Shown: piece after piece, positions 35,222 through 46,357 of the stretch
Layout of the letters: the number at the start of each line of letters is the position of its first letter
How positions within the stretch are numbered: the first letter of the stretch is position 1
Source of the DNA: Perilla frutescens
Lineage: Eukaryota > Streptophyta > Magnoliopsida > Lamiales > Lamiaceae
Reading direction: 5' to 3'
Length of the DNA stretch: 64,000 nt
NCBI GenBank assembly: GCA_026008535.1
Contig: BRKX01000001.1
Span: 72,862,317-72,926,316 of the forward strand
Made by a program: the position numbers and the translations under genes
Notes under the pieces: generated by a model
The model's input: the letters and a program-made list of their open reading frames with translations, nothing else
What the model was told of the DNA's origin: nothing
Databases searched by the model: none

Positions 35222-35465
35222 ATGATAATTTCGATATACCGCGAAATGTCGGTATGGTACAGACCGAAATATGGGTATAATAAAGTATACCGAACTAAGG
35301 TACGATGAGGTATACCAGCCGAAATAAAAGTATGGTAAATGTATCCATTGTGTGTTATACTGAACTTAAGATATACCGAACTAAATTATACGGGAGGTTA
35401 AGAAACGGCAACATACCATAAATTAAAGTAATATATAAAGTATGCCGTACATTGACACTCCTAAT
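35222..35465. repeat. gtataccga-rich repeat (hAT-like subterminal type)
   Basis: Dense in ggtataccg/gtataccgaact words on both strands. A related patch is at 50737-51010. Such runs are typical of subterminal regions of some plant hAT elements, but I found no clear terminal repeats or target duplication, so it is probably a decayed end. Confidence 0.45.
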
Positions 35466-35649
35466 ATTATCGGCCGTGCTCGTGCGGTTGACATCAAACT
35501 TTCATAAATTAGTACACTTTTGGAATCTGAGAATTCCATGACTAAGTATGAAATATATAAAAAATAAAAAAAATCAACAGCCCAAGATGCTCTTTTACTC
35601 AGATCCGAAGGCCCAATTTGTTGGGCCCAGTTCGATATATCCTCACATA

Positions 35650-35930
35650 TTTTTGGGCCCAGATTTTGTATTTTAAATTTTAAAATATTTTTGTCGAAGA
35701 TACTTTGGTTCTAATTTTTTTCGTCTTATGTCATTTAAATGAAAATGTTGTGTGTATTTTTTTCATTATTGAAAAAAAATACATTAATGTCGTTTATATA
35801 GTAGGAGGTGAAAAACATAAAAATTTGAGACCAACATAATTAACATCTTCTAATAACGTCATTTATGTCCCGAAAATATAATTTCCAAAAATATTTTTAA
35901 AAATTAAAATACAAAATCCGTGTGCCGTGC
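35650..35930. repeat. Inverted-repeat element, unclassified
   Basis: gattttgtattttaaatttt at the left is matched by the reverse of aaaaattaaaatacaaaatcc at the right, forming a foldback of about 270 bp. Boundaries and target duplication not resolved. Confidence 0.5.
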
Positions 35931-36039
35931 CCATGCGCGGATGAGGTCATCTATTCCTAATTTGGAGTTTCAATCCATATTCTACGATTAAATTTATAAT
36001 TTTTCTTCCATTTTTTTCATCAATTTTAATTTATTATGT

Positions 36040-36424
36040 CACTACAAGAAAAAATGGTCTTTAGAGACAAGATTATTAGCGACGATAAATGTCGTCACTA
36101 ATACTAGACTTTTAGTAACGACATTTCGTTTCTAATTATCACATGTCATCTCTAATAAAATTTTTATGATGACATTGTTGTTACTTAAAAATATTTTTTG
36201 CGACGGCATCATGTCGTCGCAAATAGAGCGTCCCTAAAAGTTTGTCCCAAATAAATTAAAAATTATTTTAAGCCACAACATTGTCGTCACAAAAAATGTC
36301 ATTAGAAATTACATGCAATTATTAGAGACGACATGTTGTTACTTAATTCTATTATTAGTGTATTAGTGACGACATTTGTCATCGCTAATAATATTGTCAC
36401 TAGAGGCCTTTTTTTGGTATTGTG
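36040..36424. mobile_element. CACTA-type MITE
   Basis: Starts CACTACAAGAAAAAATGG and ends, reverse-complemented, CACAATACCAAAAAAAGG, i.e. CACTA-like ends, 385 bp. The interior repeats gacgacatttgtcatcgctaat-like words on both strands. No clear 3-bp duplication. Non-autonomous. Confidence 0.75.
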
Positions 36425-36611
36425 TTTGAGTTTAATTTTACAGTTTTTTTAGGGTTCAATCCACCTAATTAGGATATACAATTATTTTTTAATATTTAAT
36501 TTTTAAAAAAATGATTATTATAATTAATTATTTTAAAAATATGATTTAGAATTTTTTTAAATTCCAATCTTTTGTTGATAAATGTGACTAGGTTGATTAT
36601 GTTAAAAACAA

Positions 36612-36881
36612 TATACACATGTATTAATTAACTAGATAAGAAGATCAATTTTATTTAATTATGACAAACAACAAGAAAATTAAAAATTTTAGGAACTAAA
36701 TGAAAATCCATGTTAGAAAAAATTGAATTGAAATATTTCAAAGGACATAATTTTATAAAAAGCAATGTATAATTGTCCCAGATTAAAGAACATTTGATTT
36801 AATTTCTTTGAAAATATGATATTTATAAAAAAATATAATTATTTAATTATTTTAAATGATGAAATTGAAATAGAAAAATAA

Positions 36882-36932
<51 letters not shown>

Positions 36933-37335
36933 GCGCAACATAAATGAAATCTATTTCTTATGCGACAAATGTAGAGTATTATACAAATCATCCATATATG
37001 CATATAAAATAAAATAAAAATATTATAAATCTTTAATTTTCAAGTAAAAAAATAATAAATAAGATTCCAAAAATATGTTAATATAAAATGGATATAATAT
37101 AAACAGTAATGAAAAATGAAAAAAAGAAGAAGAAGAAACATTTACAACAATAAACATTAATACTGTTGTCTATTAACTCAAGATTGTTGTCTATTAACTC
37201 AGAACCGTTGTATATTATATAAAAATTGTTGTTTATAATATAATTATTAAATTATGTAATAGACAACGATTTATAGTAGAACCGTTGTCTATCATATGAT
37301 TTTACCTTAATATATGCATAGATTAGCTTCAATAG
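36612..37335 (+). repeat. Dispersed 0.7-kb repeat, copy 2
   Basis: Partner of 12385-13100, same orientation, with a (TTA)n microsatellite at 36883-36931 in the corresponding place and more copies of the accgttgtctatta/ttgttgtctattaactca unit (four) after it. Confidence 0.8.
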
Positions 37336-38120
37336 TTATCAAAAAATATTATTTTCCTGTCAAAATCACACAAACTCGTAACATATTAACATTTTATAAC
37401 TAATAAAAGCCAAAACTGTCACAATGGGGTACTTAATCAACCAAAAGATATGCAAAACAAGACCCAAAATATATATAAACCTCAGGTTTATCACTTTCAA
37501 CGACCATTGAAAGATTGATTATGTTATTTCATGGATTATCGAAATTTAATTGCAACATATTGATGTTCATAACCACAAAGGAAACTTGGACTTAATAGTA
37601 ATATATATAGCCCCTGCAGATGAGATCATCTATTTTAAATTTATATTTCATTTCATATATATTCCAACCATTGAATTTTTCATTGGGTGTAAATAATTTT
37701 GTTTAATATCTACCCATTGAAAAAAAAAATATTACAGAAAAATAATAATTGAAATATGCAATAAAATATATAAGGTTAACATTTGAATAAACAATCTGGT
37801 TTAGTGGGTCCTTCGCAACTCTCTCTCTTCAAGAAAAAAGACTCTTTCTGAAATTTAACTTGTTTAACCTTGACGGAAAGGACAGATAAAGATCTTTTTA
37901 TTTCAATTCAATGTTTCATCTTGTATTCTAATAATTGAATTATTTCAATTATTGAATTATGTCAAGTGTATTTATTTTTGGATGATAATTTATTTTTTAA
38001 AATATATATGAAATAAATTCAATAATTAAATAAAAAATAAAACACCAAACTAAAGTAAAGAAGCACATCGGTACGGGGGTTAACTTGTAAACTAGGGAGC
38101 TAACTAAATGTAAGAGTATA
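37336..38120. other. Gene-free stretch
   Basis: AT-rich intergenic sequence; no reading frame, RNA gene or clear element recognised. Confidence 0.6.
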
Positions 38121-38128
38121 TGGATGGG

Positions 38129-38544
38129 GGAATTTCTACTTCGGGTGATACCCCAACCACTAATACATGATTAAAAATTAATAAAATTATATTAGAGAAG
38201 TAATTAAAAATTATTACTCCCTCCGTTCCAATTATGTAGTCTCATTTCTCCTCGCACGTAAATTAAAAATATTTATGAAAACAAGACATTAAAGCTAAAT
38301 TTTCAATAACACCCTTATTAAATATTTATAACTTTCAACATTAAGTTGTTATTTTTTTTTTAATTTTCAAGATTCAACAAGGGTTTATTTGTACATGACT
38401 ATGAAAATTAATGATATTTATAGTAATGAGACTATATAATTGGAACACCTCAAAATAGTAAAAGGGACTATATAATCGGGACGAAGGAAGTATTATATAT
38501 TAGTGGTTGGGATAGTACCCCAACTACTAAGATAGAATTTCCCG
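38129..38544. mobile_element. Foldback MITE with 8-bp duplication
   Basis: Arms GGAATTTCTAC ... ACCCCAACCACTAATA and, on the reverse of the right end, CGGGAAATTCTA ... TCCCAACCACTAATA. A perfect direct repeat TGGATGGG flanks it at 38121-38128 and 38545-38552, suggesting a hAT-type MITE. A Stowaway MITE is inserted between its arms. Confidence 0.75.
38217..38490. mobile_element. Stowaway MITE nested in foldback MITE
   Basis: CTCCCTCCGTTCCAATTATG at the left; right end ATCGGGACGAAGGAAG; TA on both sides (38215-38216, 38491-38492); 274 bp. Same family as 34764-35034 but inverted; internal words (aagattcaacaagggttt, cacccttattaaatatttat) match it. Confidence 0.9.
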
Positions 38545-38552
38545 TGGATGGG

Positions 38553-40430
38553 ATACAATTACATTTTTCTTTGTGGTGTAACGTAGTCAATACATTATAA
38601 TGTTGGGAATCACTTGCTACCATGAAAATGAGATAACATGATGAGCATACCACATGTCATCTGTAGAAAATGGTCAATGAGTTGTCCCAAATTGTTGATA
38701 TTGAAAAAATTCTAATATATTTATGGAAATTCAATTAGAGTGATCTATACAAATTTAATTTTCAATTACTGAATATATTAAATAGTCATGAAATTAATGT
38801 GTACATATAACAGAAAGATATTCAATTTGTTGAATGACCAAATTAAAAATCACAAAAATACACGGTTATATATTAGGGTTACGGTCCCTAAATGAGTAAT
38901 TCACTTTCGGCAATTGGTATTCCGTTGACATAAACAAAGGTGATTCGAGTACACTTTCTCATTCAATTTTATTATTTTATGTTTCTGTGACAACGTACGA
39001 ATTTCACGATTATGAGTTTAGGTATTAATAAACATATAATCTATATGTTTACGTGATTAATTCCAACACATTGATCAAATTAAAAAAATATACTCACAAA
39101 TTATATATGTCAATAAAAACTTATGGGAATGCAAATACTGCTGCTGTCATGTCACATAACATTATTGCTATCCTCCTTTGATTGCACGATAAGGAAATTT
39201 GATTTTTTTTTTTTTTGGAGTTGACTTGTCTAATAGTAGTTAATAAAATTGAAATTTTCGAAGTTCAATTTGTCTAATAGTCAATAAAATTGAAATTTTT
39301 GAGTTTTCAGGTCTCGATTTTTTTCGTACGCTCACATGCGTGCACGTTTTGTTTTGTCTGTCTATTATCTTATAAATTTAAACTTAGCTATTATATATAG
39401 TCTTATTTTATAATTATTTTAAAAATAATAATGCAATCATCTATATATTATAATAATATCATTACAATATATTCTAACAAATTTATATAATTTAATATAT
39501 TATTATTATTACAATTCTAACTTAACCTGAGAATTGAATTGAAATCATATAATATAATATATATTATTATGAAATATTAATACAATTCTAACTAATAATT
39601 AAATATAATCTAATACATTAACATTCACGAACAAAATAATAATATAGGCACAATATCAAAATAAAATCGATAACTCCACTATCCAAATCAAAGTTTAAAA
39701 AAATCATGCATGCATCAATTCTAACTCATCTGTATAATCTAATATATATTAATCCACCACAAATATAAAATTTTATAGCTGATCAGGATAGTTTAAAAGA
39801 GTAGTACCTACACACACACACTACTACTTGATAGTAGAACATATAAATGACTCCCGAAAAGTTTCTTAACGAGTGTGTGAATTAGGACAAAGCCCGCCAG
39901 AAAAAAAAAAAACACTTGCTAGCTTGTGTTGGTTTCTTAAGGAGCGTGCGTGTGAAAATAAAACACACTCAAAACAACTTGCTTGTTTGGATTTGTATAG
40001 TAGGGGACAATCGTTGGTCAGGAGTTAGGTCATCGTTATAATTATAAATAATAATTGAGTGAAATAAATCTTAAATAATAATTTTAAAATTAAACTTAAT
40101 CACAAGAATTTAAAATTGAAGAAAACTTTGATGACTTGATGAAAACACAAATTAAAATTCAAACGGGACACGTGTGTACTCGAGGATCTCATTATAAAAC
40201 ATATGGGGGAGTTGAGGTGAGGTAGTATTAAAATAATAGTTAATTATAATTTAATTACTGATGTTTGGGTATGTTCGATGAAAATACTATTTTAATCGAT
40301 TTCGATCACATTTACTCTTAAATGAACTAGAGAATTATAACGTGCTGACATTTTTGCAGGAAAAATGACAAAATTTTCTTTTTCGTCTAAAATATTGGGT
40401 CATTTCTTCAAAAATGTTTAAATGTTAGGA

Positions 40431-40483
<53 letters not shown>

Positions 40484-40620
40484 ACGTTGAGTTATTTCTA
40501 TTAAAATATTCAAACATTGAAAATTAAATTATAATTATTAAAATGTTGGATTATTTTTATTTACCTTCAAATATTGAAAATTAAATTAGAATTAATCATA
40601 AAATAAAAAACACATATCAA
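38553..40620. other. Gene-free stretch
   Basis: AT-rich; no gene. A (TTA)n microsatellite at 40433-40481 and a small near-tandem duplication at about 39228-39300 (ttgtctaatagt..ttaataaaattgaaattttcga) are the only structure seen. Confidence 0.6.
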
Positions 40621-40628
40621 ATCACTCA

Positions 40629-40637
40629 GTATAAATC
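40629..40637 (+). promoter_or_regulatory. TATA box of P450 gene 2
   Basis: gtataaatc lies about 80-90 bp before the start codon and is followed by the pyrimidine-rich ggcttcttccatcacaag; predicted start near 40660. It has no counterpart at the same distance in gene 1, so the two promoters differ. Confidence 0.6.
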
Positions 40638-40715
40638 CAGAGCTAGGCTTCTTCCATCACAAGCTAAAAAATCATCAATCGTTGTAAAAAAATATTTACA
40701 ATGAACATATACAAA

Positions 40716-43365
40716 ATGGATGAGATTCAAATCCAATATCCCATCATATTTCCAGCTCTTGCATCTCTAATCTTGCTCTGGTGCATCAGCAGACGGAATG
40801 AAAAACGAAATGAAATAAAGAATCCACCACCATCTCCACCAAAGCTTCCGATAATCGGAAACCTCCACCAACTCGGATCATTCCCTCACCGGAATCTCCA
40901 GCTCTTGGCCAAGAAACACGGCCCCCTCATGCTCCTCCACCTCGGCCGCCTCCCGACCTTGATCGTCTCCACGGCCGAGGCGGCGCGCGAGATCATGAAA
41001 ACCCACGACCTCACCTTCTCCGATCGGCCCCTCTACAAGGCTCACAAGAGGGTCATCTACGACGGCAAGGGTTTGATATTCGGCCCCTACGGCGACTTCT
41101 GGCGCCAAATGAAGAGCGTTTTCGTTCTGAAACTGCTCGGCAACAAAAGGGTTCAATCCTCGCGCCGCATCATGGAAGAAGAAGCCTCCCTTTTCGTGAA
41201 GAAAGTTACCTCTTCCCCGGTGAGTAATCTGAGTGAGATGTTCTCGGAGTTCAGCAGCGACGTCATTTGTCGGTCCGCCTTTGGCGGGGAGTACAGCGAG
41301 TCCGAGAACGGGAAGAAGTTCGTGAAGCTGGTGGGGGAGCTGTCGGAGGTGATGGGGGCCGGAGTTTGCGTCGGAGATTTCGTGCCGTGGCTGAGCTGGG
41401 TCGATCGTGTAAGCGGTTTCGACGGGAAAGTCGATCGGGTTGCCAGAGGGCTGGATGATATGCTGGAGAGTGTGATGGAGGAGCGCCTCCGAAATCCGAA
41501 GGTGCAGTCTGATTTTCAGGAGAATTTTCTTGACATTTTGCTCGAGATATATGTGGACGAGACTAATGATGTCCCCATTGAGAAAGATAAGTATCAAACG
41601 AAATCCTTTATTGCACATTTTCTATTCCATTTTGTACGTTATATTTGATTTTTTTTAAAGGTTCATTTTTTTCTATGATTTCAATTTCTTATAACTAATT
41701 TAATTTTACACTTATTATTTAGGGTTCATCCAATTTAATTAGAATTTTTTTTATTATAATTTTTTAATATTTTTTTAAATAATCAATTAATAACTAAAAA
41801 CAAAATAATTAATGCTAAAAAAATCGATCATGTAATAGAGAATACAATACAAATCGTGCAATAGAGGATCTCATCCCTTAAAAAAAAAAGTCACCCACTA
41901 ACTTTTATAATAATAATAATAATAATAATGTCACGAATTCACGATTGATTGTGAAGCATCCATTAGTGTAATAGTATAAATTTATAATGTCGGCTAAGAT
42001 TTTATAAACGTCAGTTGTGTAAATTAAACATGAACGTTATGAATAACAAGTTTCATGTCCAAATTATAGATTGAGTTTAGAACATGAAGAAAATTATACG
42101 TGAACATTATTTTATTTTTTATTTTTGTCTTCATTAAAAGTATGAGTCCCTTTATCCAAAAAAAGTGGTTACAAATAATATATATATATATATATATATA
42201 TAAGTTAGTGATAGAACATTTTTTGCTAGGTTAATTCAAAGGGTTATTGTTTAACATAATCACTTCAAATTCAATCCTCTATCATAAAATGCTTACACAT
42301 CATGATTTTATAAGTTTCTTCTTCTATTATTTTCTTCAATTTCATTGTGCTTTAATTAGTTTAATCAATTGGTGTTGATTCTATTTGGATTTATAATTAT
42401 ATTAATGTATTTAACTTTCAGTTATTAATCAATAATTAATCCGCTTAATTGCGAATAAAAAATATATGAAATTTTACACGTACAATTTGCAATTTAATCA
42501 TACATATTTTGAAACGTTGCAATCACAGAATGGTTCATTATATAATTTCTTAATTCAATCTTTTGTTGATAATATTGAATATGCAGTTGATATATTATAA
42601 TTAATTTGTATTTTTATAATTATATATAGTGGATTAGCCCATGAAATAAATCTTCTAATATTTATTGTAGCAAGATGAAATAATTTTCTAGAAGGTATTC
42701 TCTCTCATAGCCCACTTATACTAACCTAACATTGTATATATGTGTTGTAAAATTTATAGGATGTGTTTGCAGCAGGGAGTGATTCGACGTCGATAACTCT
42801 AGAATGGGCGATGGCAGAACTGCTACGACACCCCAAAATGATGGGGAAGCTGCAAAGAGAAGTTAGAGGAATCGTTCAACACAAACACGACATAGCAGAC
42901 GAGGACTTAGAAAAAATGCATTACTTGAAAGCAGTGATCAAAGAAACTTTTCGATTACACCCACCAGTCCCTCTGCAGCTACGAATAGCACGCGGAGATG
43001 TGAATATAATGGGCTACGACATGGCAGCGGGGACAATAGTGATGACTAATGCTTGGGCCATCGGCAGAGACCCTAAGTCGTGGGAGGAACCGGAAAAGTT
43101 TGAGCCGGAGAGATTCTTGAACTCTTCAGTAGACGTGAAGGGTCAAGATTTCGAGTTGATTCCGTTTGGGGCTGGAAGAAGGGGTTGTCCGGGGATTGGA
43201 TTTTCCATGATGTTGATTGAGTTGATGATAGCAAATCTTGTGGAGAAATTTGACTGGAAATTGCCTGATGGATCTGAGGGAAAAGATTTGGACATGAGTG
43301 AGTGCCTTGGGATTACAGTTCATAGAGCTACTCCTCTTCTTGCAGTTGCCACTCAGGCTACATAA
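40716..43365 (+). CDS. Cytochrome P450, CYP71 family (gene 2), altered splice junction
   Basis: Tandem paralogue of gene 1. I chose ATG 40716 (MDEIQIQYP) because it matches gene 1; an in-frame ATG at 40701 would add MNIYK. Exon 2 is 42760-43365 (tttatag/GATGTG acceptor). It holds I-helix AGSDSTS, ETFR, PERF and heme motif FGAGRRGCPG. The end of exon 1 differs: after PIEKDK the SIKGLLL/gtaag of gene 1 is lost and MITE sequence begins at about 41598. The only acceptable in-frame donor I find is TTT/gtacgt at 41634, inside the MITE, giving exon 1 40716-41633, a 1,126-bp intron and 507 residues with 12 MITE-encoded residues (TKSFIAHFLFHF) before DVFAAG. If this donor is not used, the gene is broken. 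Exon boundaries are prediction; function otherwise as gene 1. Confidence 0.8.
41598..41877. mobile_element. MITE at exon 1/intron 1 boundary of P450 gene 2
   Basis: Left end acgaaatccTTTATTGCACATTTT; right end, reverse-complemented, gggatgagatccTCTATTGCACGATTT. The family recurs at 57323-57714, 61898-62180 and, in part, 54190-54592, all with TATTGCAC ends, an aatttaattttacacttattattta word and its complement. About 280 bp. No target duplication is recognisable, and the last 18 or so bases of the ancestral exon with its donor are missing on both sides, so insertion was accompanied by deletion. Confidence 0.75.
41878..42759 (+). other. Rest of intron 1 of P450 gene 2
   Basis: AT-rich intronic sequence with (AAT)n at about 41908-41929 and (AT)n at 42178-42202; no other feature. 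Confidence 0.6.
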
Positions 43366-43392
43366 CTGTTGAACTGGTAGAAATATATATAA

Positions 43393-43681
43393 ACCAATAA
43401 TTTGATGAATGATATAATTAATATAATAAATTTAGAGACAACGTGTACTCTTTTTCCTATTCAGAGATTTCCCCAAGTAGTTTATTTTGATATATAGGTT
43501 TTGATGAGGCCCTTCTTTCGTGTTTTGTTTTGATAGTGATCTCTTATGCAATTTAAGATTCTCTACTCTTTTTTTTTTTGCATCAAATTAAGCAATAATT
43601 TGATGAATGATATAATATAATAAATTTAGAGACAACGGGTACTCTTTTTCCTATTCAGAGATTTCCCCATGCGGTATACTT

Positions 43682-43718
<37 letters not shown>

Positions 43719-43782
43719 TTTTGATGAGGCCCTTCTTCTGTGTTTTGTTTTGATCTCGATCTTATGCAATTTAAGCTTTTCT
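43393..43782 (+). repeat. Tandemly duplicated 3' flank of P450 gene 2
   Basis: The segment caataatttgatgaatgata ... tttagagacaacg ... ctctttttcctattcagaga ... ggttttgatgaggcccttct ... cttatgcaatttaag occurs at about 43395-43555 and again at 43592-43775; the second carries an expanded (TA)n at 43688-43717. The same landmarks follow gene 1 once, so gene 2 gained an extra copy. Confidence 0.85.
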
Positions 43783-44418
43783 ATTTGTTTTGGACTTAAA
43801 CGGCGTTCACTGAATTGTGTGTGGAATTTACCCTTAAGCCTCGTCAACGAGACAAATGTGCATCGTGACTAGATAACCTGGTCATATACACTGAAATTTT
43901 AAACTAATTCAATTTCAATATTCAATATCGACTGTAAGCAAAATGTGAAAAAACAAAAATGAGAATTTTCCAATCATAATTCCACATTATACGGTATGTA
44001 TAATTGTTGGAATTTGTCTAAGTCCGACCGTGGACTAAATTATGATCAAATCTACTGATAACAAACCCGTTTAACAAGTAGCATGTGAACAATATAATAT
44101 TGAGATCCATTGAGGAAAAAAAAAGTGAAATAAAAAGCTTATTAATTGTTATATTTCAGGTTCACCTTTCTCAAAAATTATATAAAATTATTACACTAAT
44201 TATGGAATCTGAGAAATTATGACTAATTACTTAATCGCCCCTTTTTTTTGCCCCAATTCAGTCCTCGTTTTTTGGCTTTGGTATTTTATTAACCAACACT
44301 AGCATTGAAGGGTCAAACGAGACGCACTCCTTCATAACAATAAATAAAAAATTGTGTTGTTATTGCAAAGTTTTAATTAAGGTTAAGATCTGACTAGAAA
44401 TCATGTCAAAATTTATAT
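43783..44418. other. Gene-free stretch
   Basis: No gene or clear element recognised between the duplicated P450 3' flank and the deleted Gypsy element. Confidence 0.6.
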
Positions 44419-44423
44419 ATTTT

Positions 44424-44921
44424 TGTAGCGATCAACACACAGCTACTGTAATTTCTGTTGTATTAATTTGTAATTTTGGTGATGGTAAGGAAGACGTTTG
44501 GATCGAACGGTAACTTGAATAAGAAAAGAGGGAGAGTAGAAGAATGAAAGAGAGATTATATAACTTTTTCCTTACTTCATTACTACAAGATAAAGGGTAT
44601 AAATATCCCTTGGCTCATGGTCCCACACACAAAACCCTAAGATAAAACAAATACAAATAATAAGAAAATGCTAGCCAACCAACCATTCTATTAATTGGGC
44701 CCTCTCTAGCCACTTTCGTCAGCCCGATTGCCTTCGTGGCCTGATTCCTCCGCGCCCAACACAGCTGCCCCAGAACAGACTTCGCCCCAACCCGAATTCA
44801 GCTCGCGTGGATTAAACTCTCCTTCGAACCCTAATTCGCTCAAGATTAGATTTTTACCCCATACACTTCAGAGCCCTCAATTTCTCCCAATTTCACCTCT
44901 TCCGACTCCACAACCGTGACA
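44424..44921 (-). repeat. 3' LTR of deleted Gypsy element
   Basis: Plus-strand ends TGTAGCGATC and CCGTGACA. Preceded on the minus strand by the purine tract GGATGGGGTAT. Clear but imperfect match to 45857-46357. Confidence 0.9.
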
Positions 44922-44944
44922 ATACCCCATCCAAAAGCAGATTC

Positions 44945-45758
44945 TCAACCTTGAGAATAGAAAGAACAGAATTGTCTGCGGATGAAAGAATCATCTTCCC
45001 AGGTGGCGTGTGCAAGATCAGAATTGTTCCAGAGGATCAATGTTTGGGGAATTTGCAGACCTTGCCGAGTTAACAGCCGATGAGAGAGAGCTTGCAATGG
45101 CAGAACGGGAATGTATCTATCTTCGGTGGTGTTGGGAAGCTCTGCAGTAGGTATGTGTTTCCTACTAATGCATTTCTTAAGCAAAGAAACGTGAAATACA
45201 TTGTGGATTTTAGCCGTAGGGGGCAGATCCAGCCTATAGGCGACTTGGCCATTCTTTTCTAAGACTGTGAAGGAGCCATAGAATTTAGGGAAAAGTTTGA
45301 GATTTCGGCGTAGGGCCACTGAACTTTGGAGGGTTGAAGTTTCAGGTAAACTTGATCCCCGACTTCAAAGTTTCGATCTTGCCACCTCCGATCTGCATAC
45401 CACTTCATCTTATTTTGGGCTTGAAGTAGGTTGTCTCTGAGAAATTAGATCATTTGTTGCCTCTGTTGCATGAAGTCAGCCATTGTAGAGTTAGGGGAGT
45501 CAACATAGGAAGATACTGAGAGTGAGGGAGGAGCAACCCCGTATAAGGCTTGAATGGGGTGCACTTGAGGCGGTTGTGGTAATTGGTATTATACCAATAT
45601 TCAGCCAGGGGTAGCCAACTGAGCCACTGCCTAGAGATAGCGCTGACCATACACCTTAGATAGTTCTCCAAACACTGATTTAAACTTTCTGTTTGACCAT
45701 CAGATTGAGGATGGTAAGCAGAAGACATGTCCAGCTTGACCCCTATGAGTTTGAACAA
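44945..45758 (-). pseudogene. Gypsy integrase remnant
   Basis: Frame 45758-45450 encodes the end of the integrase core (DMSSAYHPQSDGQTESLNQ, with Ser in place of Arg after the catalytic Glu region, LAEYWYNTNYH) and then shifts frame; 45319-44945 encodes the C-terminal region (PKFYGSFTVLEKNGQVAYRL, NVFHVSLLKKCISRKHIPT). About 130 bp between the two frames keeps homology (minus strand NLLQAQNKMKW) but is out of frame. Homologous to 24921-25643. Confidence 0.88.
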
Positions 45759-45799
45759 CTCCTCCAGAAAGAGCTGGTGAAAATGGAGTCCCAGTCAGG

Positions 45800-45892
45800 T
45801 GATACCACTTGTAGCGATCGACACACAGCTATTGTAATTTATGTTGTGATACCACTTGTAACGATCAGCACACAGCTACTGTAATTTATGTT
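45800..45892 (-). repeat. 46-bp tandem duplication of primer site and LTR edge
   Basis: gtgataccacttgtaRcgat ... gtaatttatgtt occurs twice in a row (45800-45846, 45847-45892), so the junction of primer site and 5' LTR is present twice. Confidence 0.85.
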
Positions 45893-46357
45893 GTATTAAT
45901 TTGTAATTTTGGTGATTGTAAGGAAGACGCTTAGATCAAACAGTAACTTGAATAAGAAAAGAGAGACTAGAAGAATGAGAGAGAGAGAGAGATTAGATAA
46001 CTTTTTTCTTACTTCATTACTGCAAGATAAAGGGTATAAATATCCTTGACTCATGGCCCTACATACAAAACTCTAAGATAAAACAAATACAAATAATAAG
46101 AAAATGCTAATCAACCAACCATTCTATTAATTGGGCCTTCTCTAGCCACTTTCCTCAGCACGATTACCTTCACGGCCCCATTCCTCCGAGCCCAACACGG
46201 TTGCCCCAGAACAGACTTCGTCCCGACCGGGATTCGGCTCGCGTGGATTAAACTCTCATTCGAATCCTAATTCGTTCAAGATTATATTTTTACCCCAATC
46301 ACTTCAGAGCCCTCAATTTCTCCCAATTTCACCGCTTCCAACTCCACAACCATGACA
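45857..46357 (-). repeat. 5' LTR of deleted Gypsy element
   Basis: Plus-strand ends TGTAACGATC and CATGACA. Several dozen differences from its partner at 44424-44921, so the insertion is old. Confidence 0.88.

Larger units (their letters stand above)
44424..46357 (-). mobile_element. Internally deleted Ty3/Gypsy element
   Basis: Minus-strand element with LTRs of about 500 bp at 44424-44921 and 45857-46357 (TGTCA...TTACA/GCTACA ends). Flanks ATTTT and AGTTT could be a 5-bp duplication with one change. The interior is only about 935 bp: the primer region (AGTGGTATCAC on the minus strand) is joined almost directly to the integrase core (minus strand TTTCACCAGCTCTTTCTGGA). So gag, protease, reverse transcriptase and RNase H are all deleted. 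Close in sequence to the Gypsy element at 21.2 kb, probably the same family. Confidence 0.9.
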
